A stretch of 64,000 bases of DNA from a virus: the IMG/VR virus record IMGVR_UViG_3300042261_001653, positions 1 through 64,000 of that record. The stretch is one strand, 5' to 3'. The notes under the pieces are model-generated. The model did no database searches and was not told the origin of the DNA. It saw only the letters and a program-made list of their open reading frames with translations. Shown piece by piece: positions 55,439-64,000 of the stretch. How positions within the stretch are numbered: position 1 is the stretch's first letter; each line of letters starts with the position of its first letter. The position numbers and the translations under genes are program-made.

Positions 55439-57274
55439 ATGGCAATTTACTACGTAAGTCCTTACGGCGATGATACAAATACTGGCGCTACGAAACATCC
55501 GACCGTTGCCGGAGGTGCTGGACCTTGGAGAACGGTAAAGAAAGCCTTAGAAACTGGCGCTTTAGCTGCAGGAGATACGGTTTATATTGCACCTGGGGAT
55601 TATGGTGGGACGATTACCGTAATTTACTCCGGAGCTAATGGAAATGTTATAAGTATTCTAGGTGATCCCAGAAATGAACAAGGCTTTACTACAGACGGGA
55701 CTACGTTAATTAAACCCGGAATTTGTATGCTAATTCCGGGAACTAGCCGATTCTCCTCTTTTACGGCAACATCTCGGTTAGTAAATCTCGCAGGATACGC
55801 CTATATTACATTTAAAAATCTATTTTTTAACTTTGCTGTTTATAGCACCAGCTATACCACATTTGAAAGTTCGATAGGTGATAGCGTAGGTATAACGCTC
55901 GACAATTGCTGTTTCTTTGGAGGAAGAAATGCTATATCTATAACTTCTACCGCAGCAGCCCCAACAATGAATTGGGAAATAAAAAATTGTATAGTGCACG
56001 CTTGTGCTTCCGGTATTAACATAAATCCAACACTTCCAACTGCTGATGGGTCTGTAGATATGGGGATCATTATTTCTAACTGTAGAGTATATGGTGGAAC
56101 AGTAGCAATTACTATTTCTCAATCAAACAGTACAACAAAAGGAAACGGAGGAGTCACCGTAAATAATTGCACGTTATACGGTGCTATCGCACTTTCAACG
56201 CAAACGAATACCTATGTTGGGACGTATAAACTCACAGCGAATAATTGTGTCATGTGGCCCACTGGTACAAACTCGGTTATTAGCGCAGCGGCGACAGGAC
56301 AAATAGTAACAAATAACTGCTACTATCAAGGTGCGCTAGCGAACCATACTAAATCAATGAACGACGTTTCACTCAGTGGAGCGTCAATAGCTGCAGATTT
56401 ATTTATTACCCCAGAACTCGGTCAAACACAATTATGGGGTTTGAATATCAAACCTTTTTTGACCCCCTTAGGTTTACCAGGTACCGGCGCCTGCAACACT
56501 AATCCAGCAAGTTTAACTACTGACTTATTAAATAGACCTAGGCCTGCTGGTGGCGGAGTAAAACCATATGTTGGTACCGTGGCAGATACCACCAAAGGCA
56601 CAGGTGCTTATACAACTGGCACAGTTTCCAGTGCTACGGCTACAACTTTAACTATAGGCAGTGCAACTTGGACAACTGACGCCTATATAGGTAAAAAAGT
56701 AAAAATTCTAACGAGTGCTGCTTCGCCAACATTAGTAGGCGCTGTTAGATGGATCAGTTCGAATACTTCCACTACATTAACGGTTACGCCTTCCTTTGAT
56801 TATACGAACGTAGGTGCCGCCGGTTATCCACAAGCCAACGATACATTTGAAATTTACGATCCAGCCAAGGATATAGCGGTAGGTTGCTTTGAATTACATG
56901 ATACTGGTGAAAAAAGCACGACTGTTAAAGATTCCGATTCCTATTCCATGAAATTAAAAGGACCGGGGGATCAGGAAATAAAAATACCTGTGTTAGCTGG
57001 TTATACGGTAATTACGGTTAAAGGTTATTATGACTCCGGCTATACGGGAAGTTTACCTAAAGCTGAGTTGCTGGTTAATGCCTCAGTAGGTTTGGGTAAT
57101 TCGTTGACTTCAAATATATATTTAACCCGTACTATGACGGCGGCGGCCAATACTTGGGAAACTTTGACATTTAATATTTATCCTACAGCCAACGGATATA
57201 TTACCCTTAGGTTAACCAATCAATCAACCACTGGTACTGGTAATGTCTATTTTGACAGCTTAAATATTTCTTAA
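55439..57274 (+). CDS. Beta-helix tail protein, tandem paralog 1 (611 aa)
   Basis: The N-terminus MAIYYVSPYGDDTNTGATKH with PWRTVKKALET and DTVYIAPGDYGGTITV is a pectate-lyase-like (DUF1565-type) parallel beta-helix start. Many Asn-Cys/Asn-Asn rungs follow (ITLDNCCFFG, IKNCIVHA, VNNCTLYG). The C-terminal 250 residues (from about GLPGTGACNTNPASL) are shared with the next gene and look like jelly-roll or carbohydrate-binding folds. A likely tailspike with host-surface binding or depolymerase role. Confidence 0.8.
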   Translation: MAIYYVSPYGDDTNTGATKHPTVAGGAGPWRTVKKALETGALAAGDTVYIAPGDYGGTITVIYSGANGNVISILGDPRNEQGFTTDGTTLIKPGICMLIPGTSRFSSFTATSRLVNLAGYAYITFKNLFFNFAVYSTSYTTFESSIGDSVGITLDNCCFFGGRNAISITSTAAAPTMNWEIKNCIVHACASGININPTLPTADGSVDMGIIISNCRVYGGTVAITISQSNSTTKGNGGVTVNNCTLYGAIALSTQTNTYVGTYKLTANNCVMWPTGTNSVISAAATGQIVTNNCYYQGALANHTKSMNDVSLSGASIAADLFITPELGQTQLWGLNIKPFLTPLGLPGTGACNTNPASLTTDLLNRPRPAGGGVKPYVGTVADTTKGTGAYTTGTVSSATATTLTIGSATWTTDAYIGKKVKILTSAASPTLVGAVRWISSNTSTTLTVTPSFDYTNVGAAGYPQANDTFEIYDPAKDIAVGCFELHDTGEKSTTVKDSDSYSMKLKGPGDQEIKIPVLAGYTVITVKGYYDSGYTGSLPKAELLVNASVGLGNSLTSNIYLTRTMTAAANTWETLTFNIYPTANGYITLRLTNQSTTGTGNVYFDSLNIS

Positions 57275-57275
57275 C

Positions 57276-59096
57276 ATGGCAATTTACTACGCAAGTCCTT
57301 ACGGTGACGATACCAACACAGGGTTAACTAAACACCCTACGGCAGCTGGCGGTGCCGGGCCATGGCGCACACTTAAGAAAGCCCTAGAAACTGGCGGGTT
57401 AGCCGCTGGCGATACTGTGTATGTAGCACCTGGTGATTATGGCGGGACGATTACTGTGGCTTATCAAGGAAATGCGGATAGCGACGCGGGAAGAATTAAG
57501 ATATACGGCGATCCCAGAAATGAACAAGGCCTTACTACAGACGGTACGACTTTAATTAAGCCTGGACAGATAAATATAGTCTCTACAGCAAATAGAACTG
57601 CGGCCCCCACCTCCAATGCAGCGCTATTAAGCCTATCTACGAAAAACAACTATACATTTAAAAATCTATACTTTTCCAGTGCCACAGATGCAAACGGTAT
57701 AATATATCACGAAGGAAATAATACAAACATATCATATATAAATTGTGTATTTGTTTCCTTCAATAACTATAACATTTACACCTACAACAGTAACGTTGCA
57801 CTCAATTGGCTATTTGATTCGTGTATATTTTGGGGTGCTTCCGGTGTATTGTGTATAAACACACGTACGACTTCAGCAGATGTAAATTTGGCTATAACTA
57901 TTAAAAACAGTTTAATTATCTCTCTTAATACTTATGCGATAATGTTATATTCAGCGGTTGCCGCCTATATGGCCGGCGGGATGACAATCAACAATTGCAC
58001 AATAATTGCACCTAATGCAGTTTTTGATTGTTCGACATCAACCGGAGCTAGTCCAACGTATCCCAATACTATATCAAATTCATATCTGGCTGTAGTAACC
58101 TATAATACGGCAATTAGCGCAAGCAATAATAATCAAATAATATTAAGTAATAATATTATAACGGGAGGTTTAGTCAATACGACACTGGATAAAAATTCAA
58201 TACAAATTGGAACTACTAGCATATATCCCATTTTTGAAATGGGGCAGTCTCAACTTTGGGGATTACCAGCTAGACCCTTTATGACCCCTTTAGGCCTACC
58301 CGGCATTGGGGCATGTAATACAAATCCAGGTAATTTAACTACGGACATACTAAGTAGACCTAGGCCTGCTGGTGGATTTACCAAGCCGTATATCCAAGCA
58401 AGTATCGGTGTGCAAGCTGGAACAGGCGCTTATGAAACCGGCACAGTAACTACCGGAAGTACAGCCACTACACTTGTTGTGGCTGGTACGCCTTGGACAG
58501 CTAACTCCTTCATTGGTAAAAAGGTAAAATTACTAACTGCGCCTTCCTCCAGTCCAACGCTAGTTGGTGCGGTTAGATGGATCAGTTCGAATACTACCAA
58601 CACATTAACGGTTACTCCGTCTTGGGATTACACAGCTACAGGCACTAATTTCCCACTATCTGGTGACACTTACGAAATCTACGATGCTGCTAAAGATATT
58701 GCTGTAGGCTGTTATGAATTACATGACACAGGCGAGCAAAGTACGACGTATTCGGCTGACGGTACTCAAGCGTCGATTAAGCTTACTGGCCCTGCTGACC
58801 ATGAATTCCTGATACCAGTTAAAAAAGGAAAAACTTACGTATTTAGTATTAAAGGTCAGTTTGATTCAACTTATACTTTTTCTTCTGGAACAAAGCCAGC
58901 CGCCACTATTTTAGCCAACGTTAAATTAGGTGTAGCCGCTGATTCTGTCAGTACGATGACTGGGGCAGCTGATACGTGGGAACTATTACAATTTTCTCCT
59001 ATTACTCCAACTAGAAATGGTAAACTGGTAATGAGGTTGACCAATAAATCGGATACTCCAACGGCTTCCTGTTATTTTGATTCATTTAGTTTCTAA
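57276..59096 (+). CDS. Beta-helix tail protein, tandem paralog 2 (606 aa)
   Basis: It begins MAIYYASPYGDDTNTGLTKH and is near-identical to the gene before it at the N-terminal 60 residues and strongly similar in the C-terminal third (GLPGIGACNTNPGNL, SRPRPAGGFTKPY). The central rungs differ, as expected when the receptor-contact part changes. The bases before both starts are also shared (AATATTTCTTAACATGGC), so the duplication included the upstream region. Confidence 0.8.
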   Translation: MAIYYASPYGDDTNTGLTKHPTAAGGAGPWRTLKKALETGGLAAGDTVYVAPGDYGGTITVAYQGNADSDAGRIKIYGDPRNEQGLTTDGTTLIKPGQINIVSTANRTAAPTSNAALLSLSTKNNYTFKNLYFSSATDANGIIYHEGNNTNISYINCVFVSFNNYNIYTYNSNVALNWLFDSCIFWGASGVLCINTRTTSADVNLAITIKNSLIISLNTYAIMLYSAVAAYMAGGMTINNCTIIAPNAVFDCSTSTGASPTYPNTISNSYLAVVTYNTAISASNNNQIILSNNIITGGLVNTTLDKNSIQIGTTSIYPIFEMGQSQLWGLPARPFMTPLGLPGIGACNTNPGNLTTDILSRPRPAGGFTKPYIQASIGVQAGTGAYETGTVTTGSTATTLVVAGTPWTANSFIGKKVKLLTAPSSSPTLVGAVRWISSNTTNTLTVTPSWDYTATGTNFPLSGDTYEIYDAAKDIAVGCYELHDTGEQSTTYSADGTQASIKLTGPADHEFLIPVKKGKTYVFSIKGQFDSTYTFSSGTKPAATILANVKLGVAADSVSTMTGAADTWELLQFSPITPTRNGKLVMRLTNKSDTPTASCYFDSFSF

Positions 59097-59102
59097 TACG
59101 AT

Positions 59103-60368
59103 ATGGACTACACAATTTTAAAAACTGAGTTAATTAACGATCCACTGGCTTTAGGCTATGCCGGTAAATCATGTGAAGAAATTGTCACACTGCTAAATAC
59201 GCCTATCAGTCAGCATTCGAAGCGGAAGCCTAACGGCAAAACTCCACTGTATAAAGTATTAGGTTATTTAGGGGCTACCGGCGTATTGGCCATTTTGGAT
59301 CGACTATCTAAAGACACATCTTCTTCCACTCCACAAGCAATTGGCGCCCAATCTGCTGCTTTAGCTGCCATTAATATTTTTTATCTATCTGGCATTGAAA
59401 ATCTAGATTTAGATGATCCACAGTCTCAAGCGCTTTATAATGCTTTGGTATCCTTAGGCTTGGTTACGCAGCAAACCATTGATGGGTTATTAGCTTTAGC
59501 TGATTATAATATTAGTAGGGCTGAATATCTATTAGGGCAAGACGTAAGTTTAAACGATGTGCAATCCCAGTGGCCGATTAAGGTTGTGTTACATTACCCT
59601 TATTTTACTACGCAGCCTATGGTGCAGCAGAAATACGCTGGTGATAGCTTTACTTTAACCGCAGCAGCCACCTGTATAGCTGGTTGTATGCCTATTACCT
59701 ATCAATGGCAAAAAGATGGTTCAGATATACCCGGTGCCACTGAAAGCAGCCTGACAGTTAACAATGCCCAAGTAACCGATTCTGGCGCTTATACATGCAA
59801 AGCTACAAACACGGAAGCTTATGCGTTAAGCAATGCTACAACTGTAACCATACTGGAAGCTACCAATCCTATTATTACCGTTCAGCCTATGTCACAAGAA
59901 GTTGATAAAGATAGCTCAGTTACGCTGTCAGCTCAAGCAACCGGTGGATATTCTTTCACCTATCAATGGGCTAAAGATACAGTACCCATTGAAGGCGCCA
60001 CTAGTCAGAGCTACGTAATTAATAACGCACAAGTAACTGATTCCGGCACTTATACTTGTGTGATTACTAACGTAACTGGATCAACCACCTCAGACAATGC
60101 CGTATTGACGGTTAATCTTGTTGCTCCTAGAATTATGCGAGCATTGAGAAATCGCACTGCAGTTGAAAACAGCCAAGTTGAACTGAATCCGTACGTAGAC
60201 GGTTCATTGCCTATGACCTACGAATGGAAATTAAATGGTGCGGTATTACCTAACGACTCAGAAATTTTAGTTGTTACCGTTAATAGTTCGACGATTGGCA
60301 CATATACGTTTACAGCTACCAACGATGCTGGCTCAGCGAGTACATCTGGAACTTTATCTATTCTCTAA
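59103..60368 (+). CDS. Virion protein with three Ig-like domains (421 aa)
   Basis: The N-terminal 160 residues are helical and globular (SLNDVQSQWPIKVV region). Then three Ig-like domains follow, each with the Y-x-C pattern: DSGAYTCKATN, DSGTYTCVITN, and a third ending TIGTYTFTATNDAGSAST that lacks the Cys. Ig-like domains on phage particles bind cell-surface or mucin sugars weakly. It belongs to the tail cluster. Confidence 0.85.
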   Translation: MDYTILKTELINDPLALGYAGKSCEEIVTLLNTPISQHSKRKPNGKTPLYKVLGYLGATGVLAILDRLSKDTSSSTPQAIGAQSAALAAINIFYLSGIENLDLDDPQSQALYNALVSLGLVTQQTIDGLLALADYNISRAEYLLGQDVSLNDVQSQWPIKVVLHYPYFTTQPMVQQKYAGDSFTLTAAATCIAGCMPITYQWQKDGSDIPGATESSLTVNNAQVTDSGAYTCKATNTEAYALSNATTVTILEATNPIITVQPMSQEVDKDSSVTLSAQATGGYSFTYQWAKDTVPIEGATSQSYVINNAQVTDSGTYTCVITNVTGSTTSDNAVLTVNLVAPRIMRALRNRTAVENSQVELNPYVDGSLPMTYEWKLNGAVLPNDSEILVVTVNSSTIGTYTFTATNDAGSASTSGTLSIL

Positions 60369-60371
60369 TTT

Positions 60372-61043
60372 ATGGCTATTATTGTAAGACCTACTTGGAC
60401 CGATACAGGCACAACGGTAATTTCACCTCAGACATTATCCATCGGTAATATTAAACGTGCTACCTTGGATTTATCTACCGCTGTAGGTGCTTATCTATAT
60501 CTAGGCGTTGCCAAGTCTACCGCTGAAGCGCCTGCTGGTTTATATGTTGAAGTACGCCGAACATTAAATGCTGGAGCTATTCTGGTGCCTGGTTGTGCTT
60601 ATTTTTCAACGCAAATGGACGCGGTTACTCCAGTTGAAATGATGATTAACAATGCCTCTGGCTATGCGGCAGGTACCTCAGTATTTACAGTAGATAGCGT
60701 AGCTGTAACCATAGACGATGATTTATTTTTCTGGGGTAGCGCTACAACTGCTACACATGCTCACGATTTAACTTCAACTGGAACAGCTTTGCCTAATGCT
60801 GAATTTGCTCGTATTTCAACAGCTACCGGTACAGTTACTTCAATCACTATTGATAGCGCCAGTAAATATGCTCACACAGATAACGAGTATATTACCAATA
60901 AAGCCAATCTGTGGCAGGTATGGCTGCAAGGCGGTTGTACTTACGAAGTTATTTTTGATTATCTAGCTCAAACAGCAAAGGGTCCATTAGCTATTGCCGC
61001 TTGGTCTCAAACTCTTAATTATTATTCTCAGCTGAACGCGTAA
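60372..61043 (+). CDS. Tail-associated hypothetical protein (223 aa)
   Basis: A beta-rich protein (MAIIVRPTWTDTGTTVISPQ, later VFTVDSVAVTIDDDLFFWGS). It starts 4 bp after the previous stop and shares one base with the next gene. Part of the tail cluster; similar small proteins often decorate virions, but I cannot assign a fold. Confidence 0.6.
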   Translation: MAIIVRPTWTDTGTTVISPQTLSIGNIKRATLDLSTAVGAYLYLGVAKSTAEAPAGLYVEVRRTLNAGAILVPGCAYFSTQMDAVTPVEMMINNASGYAAGTSVFTVDSVAVTIDDDLFFWGSATTATHAHDLTSTGTALPNAEFARISTATGTVTSITIDSASKYAHTDNEYITNKANLWQVWLQGGCTYEVIFDYLAQTAKGPLAIAAWSQTLNYYSQLNA

Positions 61044-61855
61044 TGTATTTTCTGCATTCACAAGAATATTGGCGTAATCAGAAGCCTCCAGCTGGCTCTT
61101 GGCTCGATAGGACACATCCGTTGTCTAATGGCTTGGTAGGTTGTTGGCTGTTCAATGAAAATGCTGGTAATGTTGTTTACGACGTAGCGAAAAATTCAAA
61201 TAGCCTAGTTACATCTCCGGCTCGTGTGCGCACCACTGGTTTATTTATAAGCGCTAGTTCTGGGTATGTTCAAACTTCAAATTTGACGAATTTTATCGCT
61301 TATAACTCGCCATGTACCTTCGTGTTAAACATGCTATACGCATCTGGAACTACTATTTTTGGAAAAGGCACCGCGACTACTATGCATCCACTGCGAGTTA
61401 CAACAAACAAATTTGATATATCCCGTAATTCGTCCAACACAACTTATAAGCGGCTATCAGCAACAGATGTTTCAGTAACACGTTTTCAAACTTGGGGAGC
61501 CTCTTGGAATGGTGTATCTGCCGGCGCTAATTTTCATATTTATTTAAACGGACAATTAAATGACGGCACATCCGCCGGATCAGGAACAATCACGGCAGAT
61601 GCCACAGCTTGGCGAATTGGCGCCGGCAATGGCGGCGCGGCAGGAGCATTAATTACCTATTTTTACGCATGGAATAGAGTTTTATCTGCGTCTGAAATTT
61701 TTGCAATATCTACTGAGCCGTATCAGATTGTTCTTCCACCTGAACCAAGCGCAACCGTTATCGACATGGGCAGATATCGTGAAATGACTTCTGAATCACA
61801 AATATTTTTCGACAATGGAGAAGTGGGTAGTACAGCTTTTAACAAAATAATTTAA
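61043..61855 (+). CDS. LamG/concanavalin-like lectin-domain protein (270 aa)
   Basis: It starts MYFLHSQEYWRNQKPPAGSW, then HPLSNGLVGCWLFNENAGNV, the usual beginning of a LamG-like sandwich, with TWGASWNGVSAGANFHIYLN and AWRIGAGNGGAAGALITYFY near its end. The C-terminal 35 residues are a separate tail (VIDMGRYREMTSES). A paralog follows at 62321. Likely carbohydrate binding at the virion surface. Confidence 0.8.
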   Translation: MYFLHSQEYWRNQKPPAGSWLDRTHPLSNGLVGCWLFNENAGNVVYDVAKNSNSLVTSPARVRTTGLFISASSGYVQTSNLTNFIAYNSPCTFVLNMLYASGTTIFGKGTATTMHPLRVTTNKFDISRNSSNTTYKRLSATDVSVTRFQTWGASWNGVSAGANFHIYLNGQLNDGTSAGSGTITADATAWRIGAGNGGAAGALITYFYAWNRVLSASEIFAISTEPYQIVLPPEPSATVIDMGRYREMTSESQIFFDNGEVGSTAFNKII

Positions 61856-61859
61856 ACAT

Positions 61860-62318
61860 ATGCCATATCAAGTAAAATGGGCCAACCCAATCACCTATAC
61901 TGCATTAACCTCAGTTTCCGAATTGGTTAGCTTAGCCAATGATGGGGTTATCTCATTAGGTACTGGAACTATTATTCCTAACCGCACCAATCTGTATCAA
62001 TATATTCAATTCTGGGTTAAGACCAAATATCTGACTGGCTCTGCCTCGGCGGCTTTAAATTTATGGTTCATTCAGACCTTGGATGGCACCAACTACGAAG
62101 ATGGAACTACCGGTACGGCGCCAAACAAACTTCCAGATGTGATTATCCCTGTGGGTGCATCAACCAGCCAGTATTCAATTGTTTGGCCACAAACACCGAT
62201 TATTGCGCCACCAAATGATTTTAAAGTATTACTACAGAATAAAACTGGTTATGCCTTAAGTGGCAGTAACAGTGAAAATATGGTTTATTACGCCATGTTT
62301 AATGATACTGTAGTTTAA
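61860..62318 (+). CDS. Tail-associated hypothetical protein (152 aa)
   Basis: A beta-rich protein (MPYQVKWANPITYTALTSVS; LYQYIQFWVKTKYLTGSASA; VYYAMFNDTVV-like end). It lies between two LamG-like paralogs with gaps of 2-4 bp. No known family; probably a virion component. Confidence 0.6.
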   Translation: MPYQVKWANPITYTALTSVSELVSLANDGVISLGTGTIIPNRTNLYQYIQFWVKTKYLTGSASAALNLWFIQTLDGTNYEDGTTGTAPNKLPDVIIPVGASTSQYSIVWPQTPIIAPPNDFKVLLQNKTGYALSGSNSENMVYYAMFNDTVV

Positions 62319-62320
62319 AT

Positions 62321-64000
62321 ATGGTAATCATCCGAAGTCCGCAATATTGGCAATCTAAGAAACCTCCGTACGGTTCCATGATAAATTGGAATCATCCGTT
62401 AAGTAGAGGTTTACAAGGCTGCTTTTTATTTAACGAGGGCGGCGGAGCTACTTGCTATAATTTAGTTAATCTAGACATTACCAGAAAAATATATAAACCT
62501 TACGTAATCGGTACTAATCTTTCTAGAAGCTACGACGAAAAAGGACCATGTCTTTCCGCTCCTACAACTGCTACGGTTATAACAAATACGAGCGATACGA
62601 AGTTTTATCACGGCACATCGCCGTATACGTGCTATTGTGGACTTAAGCTTAAATATACCCCTTTAAATGTAAATTGGAACACTATATGGGCAAGGTATTA
62701 CAATAATTACGATTACTCTTACAGTATATCCCAAGGTAAACCTTTTATCTCCGTTGGTGGAGGTACGGATTACAACACGACTACAGCCACGCTAACAGCA
62801 TATAAATATCACCAAGTGGGCTATCAAGGTATATCTGGAAGCGGCACAACTCACTATATCGATGGTGTGGCTGATCGTAACGTCGGTTCAAATGTTGACG
62901 ATTATCCTATTGTTTGCTTTGGTGGAACAACGTTTGATTTTAGCACCTTAAGAGGAAATCTTTATTTTATCTATTTCTGGGGTAAGTCGTTAATTCCGAT
63001 GAAGGAAATTAACAAAAACCCCTATCAATTTATTACACCAAATAAATTCCGTAAGATCTTTTTAGCGGCGCCAACCAAGATGGCTGATATGGGGCAAATG
63101 GGTATTACGATTAATTCAGAATATCCTACTTATTTTAATTACAATGCTCCCACATTAGGAGATCAGGTTAATTCGTTTTCTTTTAGTAATGACGGTAGTG
63201 ACATTTTAAGTAGTTTGGCTTCGGATGACACTAATTCATTCGAAGTATTCCCTGAAGGTGCAGCATTTCCATTATTACTGCAAACTGAGTTGTCGCCTAG
63301 ACCCATTATAACAGTTAGTAGTGCTACAATTTGGGAATTAGCCTCAGCCATATCTGCAAGCTCTACAGCCGGTAGCGATCTAACTGCAGCTTTAGCTTTA
63401 ATTAGCAGCATCTTAGGTACATCTGATGTAAGCGTTCAAGTAAATGCCTTACAATTGCTAGCTGGCGCAATTACAGGCACAGCTGCAGTAGATGCGACAA
63501 TACTTAGTGCTAAAGAACTATTAGCAGCAATTACTGCTAGTGGTTCTATCGAGGCTTCATTAGTTGCCTTACAAGAATTGCAGTCAGCTATCGCAGGTTT
63601 AAGCGCCATTGCTCCTGCTGCTTCAGCAATTAATTTCGTCACATCTGCAGTCGCGGCTTCCAGTGCAATTTCGCCTACCGCTACAGCTATAAACCAAGTG
63701 GCTTCAGGCGTTACAGGTACAAGCGCTGTTTCTCCTACAGCTACTGCGATTAATCAAGTCCTGACAGGCATCACAGGGCTAAGTGCGGTTGCTCCTACAG
63801 CTTCAGCAATTAATTTGGTTACTTCGAATATTGCGGGTTCAAGTGCGGCTGCCGCGAGCTTTGATTTAGTTACATTCCTATTATCAGATATTACCGGGAC
63901 AGCCGCAGTATCAGTTACTGCTACCGTTTACGGTAATTTAAATAGCGATGTCGCCGGATCTTGTAACGTAGTTCCAGCACTGAAACTTGATGCTTCATTA
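62321..64000 (+). CDS. LamG-like protein with repetitive Ala/Ser-rich C-terminus, partial
   Basis: Open for 560 codons to the window edge. The first 230 residues resemble the 61043 protein (SPQYWQSKKPPYGS, HPLSRGLQGCFLFNEGGG) and form a LamG-like domain. From about 63165 the sequence turns into repeats of about 23 residues rich in Ala, Ser and Thr (ISPTATAINQVASG, VSPTATAINQVLTG, VAPTASAINLVTSN). Such repeats may make a long helical or fibrous stalk. The stop is outside the window. Confidence 0.75.
   Translation, partial: MVIIRSPQYWQSKKPPYGSMINWNHPLSRGLQGCFLFNEGGGATCYNLVNLDITRKIYKPYVIGTNLSRSYDEKGPCLSAPTTATVITNTSDTKFYHGTSPYTCYCGLKLKYTPLNVNWNTIWARYYNNYDYSYSISQGKPFISVGGGTDYNTTTATLTAYKYHQVGYQGISGSGTTHYIDGVADRNVGSNVDDYPIVCFGGTTFDFSTLRGNLYFIYFWGKSLIPMKEINKNPYQFITPNKFRKIFLAAPTKMADMGQMGITINSEYPTYFNYNAPTLGDQVNSFSFSNDGSDILSSLASDDTNSFEVFPEGAAFPLLLQTELSPRPIITVSSATIWELASAISASSTAGSDLTAALALISSILGTSDVSVQVNALQLLAGAITGTAAVDATILSAKELLAAITASGSIEASLVALQELQSAIAGLSAIAPAASAINFVTSAVAASSAISPTATAINQVASGVTGTSAVSPTATAINQVLTGITGLSAVAPTASAINLVTSNIAGSSAAAASFDLVTFLLSDITGTAAVSVTATVYGNLNSDVAGSCNVVPALKLDASL
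63470..63950 (+). repeat. Degenerate tandem protein repeat of about 69 bp
   Basis: Units with the core GxSAVxPTATAINQVxSGIT recur from 63470 to 63950, diverging at the DNA level (for example CCTACAGCTACTGCGATTAA against CCTACCGCTACAGCTATAAA). The divergence at third positions suggests an old repeat under selection at the protein level. Confidence 0.7.

Overview
The window reads as part of a large tailed double-stranded DNA bacteriophage. It has long runs of virion and tail genes, its own multi-subunit-type RNA polymerase, a nucleotide-synthesis set (class II ribonucleotide reductase, dCMP deaminase, dUTPase, ThyX, thymidylate kinase), RNase H, a tmRNA, and many mobile DNAs (LAGLIDADG and HNH endonucleases, a zinc-ribbon endonuclease, an intein, an IS200-like tnpA and a tnpB). 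There is no rRNA and no cellular housekeeping operon. Base composition is AT-rich. The host cannot be named, but sigma70-like promoters (TTGACA / TATNTT) point to a bacterium.

Layout. 1-5.15 kb (minus): small glycine/alanine-rich proteins, probably virion-associated, and a winged-helix protein. 5.2-9.1 kb (plus): rnhA, two methyltransferase-like genes, thyX and small genes. 9.2-11.9 kb (minus): small genes, one cut by an IS200-like element, and an SNF2-like helicase. 11.9-21.1 kb (plus): an RNA polymerase locus in which a beta C-terminal/beta-prime N-terminal fusion and a beta-prime C-terminal chain alternate with homing endonucleases and small genes. 21.2-27.2 kb (plus): putative virion genes ending with the beta N-terminal piece. 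27.2-38.5 kb (plus): a lysozyme-like exported protein, membrane proteins, a 615-residue and a 2691-residue structural protein. 38.5-41.2 kb (mostly minus): the missing middle piece of beta and an endonuclease. 41.2-45.2 kb (plus): dCMP deaminase, dut and nrdJ with an intein. 45.2-53.4 kb (mostly minus): short single-gene cassettes with their own promoters and terminators, a tmRNA, Hsp20, small membrane proteins and lipoprotein, and thymidylate kinase on plus. 53.5-54.8 kb: tnpB. 54.9-64 kb (plus): tail and receptor-binding genes with beta-helix, Ig-like and LamG-like domains, running off the end.

Three things stand out. First, the RNA polymerase appears to be made from four polypeptides in scrambled order on both strands, with a catalytic chain that fuses the end of beta to the start of beta-prime. 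Second, about a dozen genes share one promoter layout (-35, 16-17 bp, -10, 6-8 bp, ATG), which predicts leaderless mRNAs. Third, several minus-strand genes and one non-coding stretch between 38.5 and 51.2 kb are tiled end to end with perfect stem-loops that normal coding does not explain.

All calls come from reading the sequence by eye. No database search, folding or alignment was run.
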